NCBI GenBank assembly: GCA_900239685.1
Contig: OENT01000513.1
Span: 40,502-104,501 of the forward strand
Origin: Rotaria macrura
Lineage: Eukaryota; Rotifera; Eurotatoria; Philodinida; Philodinidae
DNA: 64,000 nucleotides
Direction: 5' to 3'
Part shown: positions 59,306 to 64,000 of the stretch, in pieces
Position numbering within the stretch: position 1 is the first letter of the stretch
Layout of the letters: every line of letters starts with the position of its first letter
Translations under genes and position numbers: made by a program
The notes under the pieces: generated by a model
What the model was told of the DNA's origin: nothing
Databases searched by the model: none
The model's input: only the letters and a program-made list of their open reading frames with translations

Positions 59306-60637
59306 GTCAGCTTATTATTTAGGCGATAAATCGATATTAGAATTAGTGAAAACTGCAATCAAACAACAAGTTAACGTCGACAACGTTGTCTACAACTATC
59401 ATCTAACCACATCTAAACAGTGTCCATCAGCACTTATTTTACTTTGGCATCCACATTTGTTAATTCAATGTGAAATTTCTTATCGTACAGCTATGGTTGA
59501 TAATTCTACAAGTCTTGATGATTATATAGAGTTTAATGATAAAATAAGTAAACCATTCCGACAAATGGCATCGAATATGTTTGTTAGTCTAAAGGTAGGA
59601 AAAATTTTTTTTCTCTCTCGATATAATCATCGATGAATAATTGATTACGTGTATATATGTTTATAAACTAGTTTTACTATTTCCATAAGAATTTCATAGA
59701 TTGTTCAATATGAAAATGTTACTTCATAAATTCATACTCGTGTATAAGTTCGATTTTTATTTTTATTCGTAGAATGCATGGGCAAAAATTACAAGTCTAA
59801 TCGTCTCAGCTGGAAAACCCGTACCAACTAACACTGTTGACAACGATGTGAAATTGATTAAAATCACATTTGAAAATTATAAAGTTCTTGCTACTGATCC
59901 AATGATTTTACATCATGGAAAACGTGCACATACTTATAAAATTTGTTGTGAAAAAATTGAATCACCTCAATTAATCAGTCAATATTTAATTGATTATAAT
60001 CATGATCTTAGTAAAATGGACAAACTTTTACGTGATTGGTACGTTTGAATTTTTCATGTACTTCTTTCTTTTATTTTTTTCATATAAAATAAATTTTTAT
60101 TTAGTCTTCACAAACAAGGTTTTTTCGAAACATCCAATGATACATTGTATGGTGGTGAATGTCAGAAAGCTTACAATGAATTAACCGAAGCAATGGGTGA
60201 ACGACAAAAGTACGACGAAAATTTTCTGACTTTTTTTTACATGTAGATTCTTAATAAATTACTATAGAGTTATTAACAAATACAAACAGCAAGGTAAAGA
60301 TATAGCAAGCATTTATAGAAAAGCAATTGTTCCAAAATTAAGTCGAGTGTTAATGATTAAATCTATGAATTCATTTGTAAAAACGTATTGTCCAGATGAA
60401 CATGTATTCGAATTAATGGTTAATCCAGAGAAAGCTATTGAATGCGAAGTAACAACACTCAAAGCTATTGCACAAGATGGTCTCAAAGCATATAAATTTT
60501 ATAAAAAGAGTATTAGTGATCCGTTTTATGGAATGACTCTCATAGATTGGAAAAAACTTGAAGAAGCTCATGCCAGTATTGAACCAATACTGGATGATAT
60601 AAGTCAACAATCTAGAACACCGGTTAAAGTCAATTGA
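59306..60637 (+). CDS. Unrecognised helical protein, 3' four exons (5' end not found)
   Basis: Exons 59306-59594, 59773-60038, 60105-60209 and 60268-60637 join with matching phases (0, 2, 2) and encode about 343 residues to a TGA. The first exon begins one base into a codon, so at least one upstream exon is missing. The text is charged, helical and of ordinary complexity (SILELVKTAIKQQVNVDNVV, KITSLIVSAGKPVP, ECQKAYNELTEAMGERQKVI, LKAIAQDGLKAYKFYKKSI), with no signal peptide visible in this part. Helix-rich composition without membrane spans suggests a cytosolic bundle or coiled-coil protein. No family is recognised. It might share a lineage-specific family with the last exon of the preceding gene, but I cannot demonstrate that. 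Confidence 0.62.
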
Positions 60638-62848
60638 ATTTTTCAAACGAAAACTATACTTTTTCTTGTAGATTCCAATAGTACATAATGGAAATCGAAG
60701 TAATTGGCGCAGGTACAGGAAATATTAGAAATCTAGAATCAAATAAATATAAAAGATTGTGTCAAGAGTATTAGTAAAATCTGCATATGTAGTTGAAGCT
60801 GTTTAGAATAAGAGATTAGTTTTACGTCTAAATGGACATGATGCATAAAAAAACAAACAAAATAGTCAACGAATTCATAGATAAATAACGTCTTCTTCTA
60901 TAAATAAATGTAGATAGTTAACAAAGGCGATTGTAAAATATTCACCAAACAGGCGAGATATGTGCATTGGAGGAAGACTTTCTATCTCTCGCAGCGTATC
61001 TATTTTCAAGGTCTGTTATGCATGGATGCTATCGAAAATTACCGCCTGATCCGCTCGACATGTTCAATAAATGCCAGCAAATGTAACGCCATCTATTGGC
61101 ATCATCGGTGCACAACAGAACCTGAGGATATATATACCACCGGAAACAGAAAGTCTTTCTCTGTTCCCATGAGGATCATTCCGACAATTGGATACGATCA
61201 TGTTTCTATCGAAGTTTCTCTAATCCGACGAAATCCCATCGGATTCCGGGTTGCGATCCGACATTCAAATCCTACTATCGGAATCCGATTCGATTTCATC
61301 GTATGATCAAACAGGCCTCTGCTATTAGAATTAAATGCTAATTCGTACACAAATAAGAAAATCAGTTTCTCCTGTCGAATTCGTTAGTGTTTCCACAACC
61401 CGGATTCCCATAGGATTTCATCGGATCACCGGATTCGATCGGATTCATTCATCTGGGTTAATACAAGCATATCCCGCTTTTTGGTCAAAAGCTAGCATGA
61501 AACTTATGATCACCATTCAATAGAAATCAGTAGGATTTTAAAACCGTTCGTTTAGATCTGGTACATAGTTATAGTAGCACTGCGTTAATTTCAAACTCCG
61601 ATAGATATTTGATCTTGAAAGCATACAAGAATTTAATAGAATTCATCTCACTTCATAGTTCGATATAGATTGTGAAGTTATACGAGTCAAAATTTACTTA
61701 AAATCCTGCAAATGTATATATTAATATAAAATTCTTCTTTTTAACATTTTTAATCAAATATAAATTGATGCGTTTTAACATTGAATAGAATCATGCCAGC
61801 AATCAGTGCCGATCAGAACGATCATATTTAAATTAATACAAGAGGGAATAAAATTTTGTTCCGTATCGTAAGAATCGCATACAGGGTAGTGATTAGTACT
61901 CCGCTAGTGATAAAAGATTCAACTGTCAAATGAGATAGTGACGATATGATCTAGATTCGTATGAGATTTTTGTCGATGCCATTGATGAGTCCATCTTGCT
62001 CTTATGTATTACTTGCCATAGGCCGTAATAGAATTATTTGTTCTTTACGTCAATAATTGAATACACGTTGCTCACATTAAAGAGAGATTGTTGCTACTTA
62101 TGGAATTGCTTAATACTTTGAATAGAGAGAAGTATTCATATGTAGATGATATGCTGTAAAGAATAACGTGTCAAGTTGAAATTCGTCAATAGTATTCTAT
62201 ATTTTTCTTTTCAGCTCTGTGGCTAGCAGTAACAATTTTAACTGACTTCATGAGGATAATGATTGATTCAAAGAGTAATATACATATATATGTATATCAC
62301 ACTTTGATGTATCGATGTTTTCGAATATAGTTATTTGACATTCTATTTCGAATAATGAGCAGTAGTTGTTCAGTTTAATATATATATCGAACAAAAACAT
62401 ACAAATAAAATAGATGATCTAATTTCGATTTTTATATTCACAGAAGATCTCGAGTTAACAACATGGCTTCATCAAATACGATATCAATTCATCGAATTTT
62501 CAATCTCTGTCTCATGATTATCATTAATGAAATGTTTTCATGATTTAAAAAACAGACCAAAGCAAATCATTTTTAAATTGTTATTTTATATGGATATTCG
62601 ACGTTTTGTTTTCCTGTCAAAGTTTTAGAAAATATTTCAGTATATTTATGAATTTATTTTAACTTGAACGAAAAACAAAAAAAAAAGATAATAAATAGTA
62701 GACATATACTGTTCTGAGCGAAGTCAAAGAAAAACGAAAACGAAGATGAATATCTGCAAGTAAAGAAGCTAATTGGATTAATAACATTTTTAATTCGATA
62801 TATATGTATAAGTATATGTATATATATATATATATATTCTTCTTTAAA
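60638..62848. other. Intergenic with foldback repeat and AT microsatellite
   Basis: Separates two convergent genes. Apart from the inverted repeat at 61220-61430 and an (AT)n-rich stretch at about 62799-62838, I see nothing. The plus frames at 60962-61523 follow the repeat and are not credible proteins. Confidence 0.5.
61220..61430. repeat. Inverted repeat of degenerate GGATTC-rich sequence
   Basis: Reverse complement of 61220-61252 (CAACCCGGAATCCGATGGGA start) matches 61398-61430 (CAACCCGGATTCCCATAGGA start) at about 27 of 33 positions. The surrounding 300 bp is saturated with variants of ATCGGATTC. Similar motifs recur at 58800-58960. Probably a decayed foldback or satellite-like mobile element; the ends are not defined. 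Confidence 0.6.
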
Positions 62849-64000
62849 TTATGTACGTTGTCGTCGTATATGCGTACTTGTAGATACCGTAGTAGTGGAG
62901 TTTTTTCGTTCTATTAAATCTTGACTACGGCCAGCATTTGCACGAAGAACTAAAAGACAATCATATGTGATCGAAAGTTTCAAAAGTATCGATTTACCAT
63001 ATTGACATCGTGAACCCGAATATCCTGATGAACAAAGGCATTGTATTCCTTTCCCGTATCCATTCTGTTGACATGTACCGCGATTATTACAAAGACTTGA
63101 AGAACATTGAGGGTGTAGTGTTGTTATAGCCGGTGTAACCGGAGGTGCACTTCCTACAAAATTAAGCAAACATATTTACAAGGTAAGGTTTCATTTCTGT
63201 ATCAAATATCTAACCATCACAGAACGGTCGTTGACTTTGACAACGTGTACCACAATATGGATAAGGACATGAGCATACATAATCACCAATTACCCGTTGT
63301 ATACATTCACCACCATTTACACATCCTTCTCCACTATCCAAACAGCTTGTCACTAATATAAAACAAACACACATCAATATATAATGGGATATTTCTTTTC
63401 TTTTTACTAATAATTACATTTTTCACATCGATCTCCTGAATATCCCGGCGGACAGAAACAACGAAAACCTTGAGGATTAAACGGATCATTTTGACATGTA
63501 CCACAAATGCATGGATTTTTTACTCCACAAATATCAACTTCAAAACGAAATAACACAGAAGAAACGAGAGTGAAATATCATGTAAAGAACTTTGAGTCAA
63601 CATACCTTGATCACAGTTTTGCCCTTCGTAGCCTGTTGGACATTGACACGTATATGCACCACCACCCGAACTAATACAATCCCCTCCATTTTTACATGGT
63701 TGACTGGCACAACCATCTTGATCTTCACAACGTACACCACTGAATCCTGGTGCACACTGACAGGTGAATCCCCCAAAACCATTTGATATACAGGTAGCAC
63801 CATTCAGACAAGGGTTTGGAGTACAAGCATCTCCTAAAACAATAGTTTAGTCTACATGACTTTCTCTATCAATAATATTAATCAACTAACTTATTTCACA
63901 GCGTGAGCCCATGAAGCCAGGTGGACATACACATTGATATCCAGTATTTCCGTTTGTAGGTTGACATTGTCCACCATTCGAACAAGGATTCGGTGTACAA
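62849..64000 (-). CDS. Multi-EGF-domain protein, 3' part (continues past right edge)
   Basis: Exons (minus): 64000-63891 (partial), 63833-63606, 63537-63418, 63352-63215, 63153-62998, 62949-62849, all with phase-1 borders, the standard mode for shuffled EGF exons. At least six EGF-like modules are visible: [15 protein letters not shown], then [36 protein letters not shown] (atypical), [14 protein letters not shown] and [12 protein letters not shown]. Most end in the usual CxCPxGFxGxxC pattern (for example [13 protein letters not shown]). Such modules are extracellular and disulphide-rich and act in adhesion or receptor-ligand contact. After the last EGF a 34-residue Ser/Thr/Arg-rich tail ([20 protein letters not shown] start) ends the protein without a transmembrane segment, so a secreted form is likely. 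The N-terminal architecture is outside the window, so the family (Notch-, fibropellin- or slit-like) cannot be named. Confidence 0.92.

Overview
The window is nuclear DNA of a small-genome animal. It is AT-rich. Its genes are split by short canonical GT-AG introns (54 and 67 nt in the clearest cases), with some introns of 1-3 kb. Four genes have clear animal orthologues: acylglycerol kinase, the Rab-like/J-domain protein DNAJC27, the splicing factor U2AF65 and the chromatin protein MRG15. A single gene of bacterial type (an alpha/beta hydrolase), several 3' splice sites lying a few bases upstream of start codons (as expected for spliced-leader trans-splicing), and many small DNA transposons together best fit a bdelloid rotifer. 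That identification is inference. No rRNA, tRNA or mitochondrial gene is present to fix it.

Layout, left to right. 0.95-2.3 kb: hydrolase gene, plus strand. 5.2-12.0 kb: a nine-exon minus-strand gene for a 1249-residue, mostly disordered protein I do not recognise. 12.6-13.0 kb: a mariner-type MITE. 14.5-17.2 kb: a two-exon plus gene for a small acidic Ser-rich protein, whose intron carries two mobile elements. 17.7-24.9 kb: a minus-strand PAS-domain regulator of at least 15 exons. 26.6-30.7 kb: acylglycerol kinase (minus). 32.3-35.1 kb: DNAJC27 (minus). 37.8-42.3 kb: U2AF2 (plus, ten exons). 42.8-44.5 kb: a Gly/Tyr- and Met/Pro-rich protein with a myristoylation-type N-terminus (plus). 44.7-48.2 kb: MRG15 (minus). 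49.4-51.9 kb: a cluster of transposon remnants (pogo/Tigger, a foldback MITE, a MULE-type transposase tail). 52.8-60.6 kb: three genes without recognisable relatives, one built from serially duplicated phase-1 exons. 62.8 kb to the right edge: the 3' part of a multi-EGF gene (minus).

I assembled exon models by hand from splice signals and reading-frame continuity. Every model given as complete sums to a multiple of three, and every internal phase agrees. The conserved genes are housekeeping functions (lipid signalling, small GTPase/chaperone, splicing, chromatin) with no sign of an operon or a joint pathway. The unusual material is the transferred hydrolase, a four-copy repeat family that carries a terminal palindrome and sits mostly inside introns, and the exon-duplicated gene.
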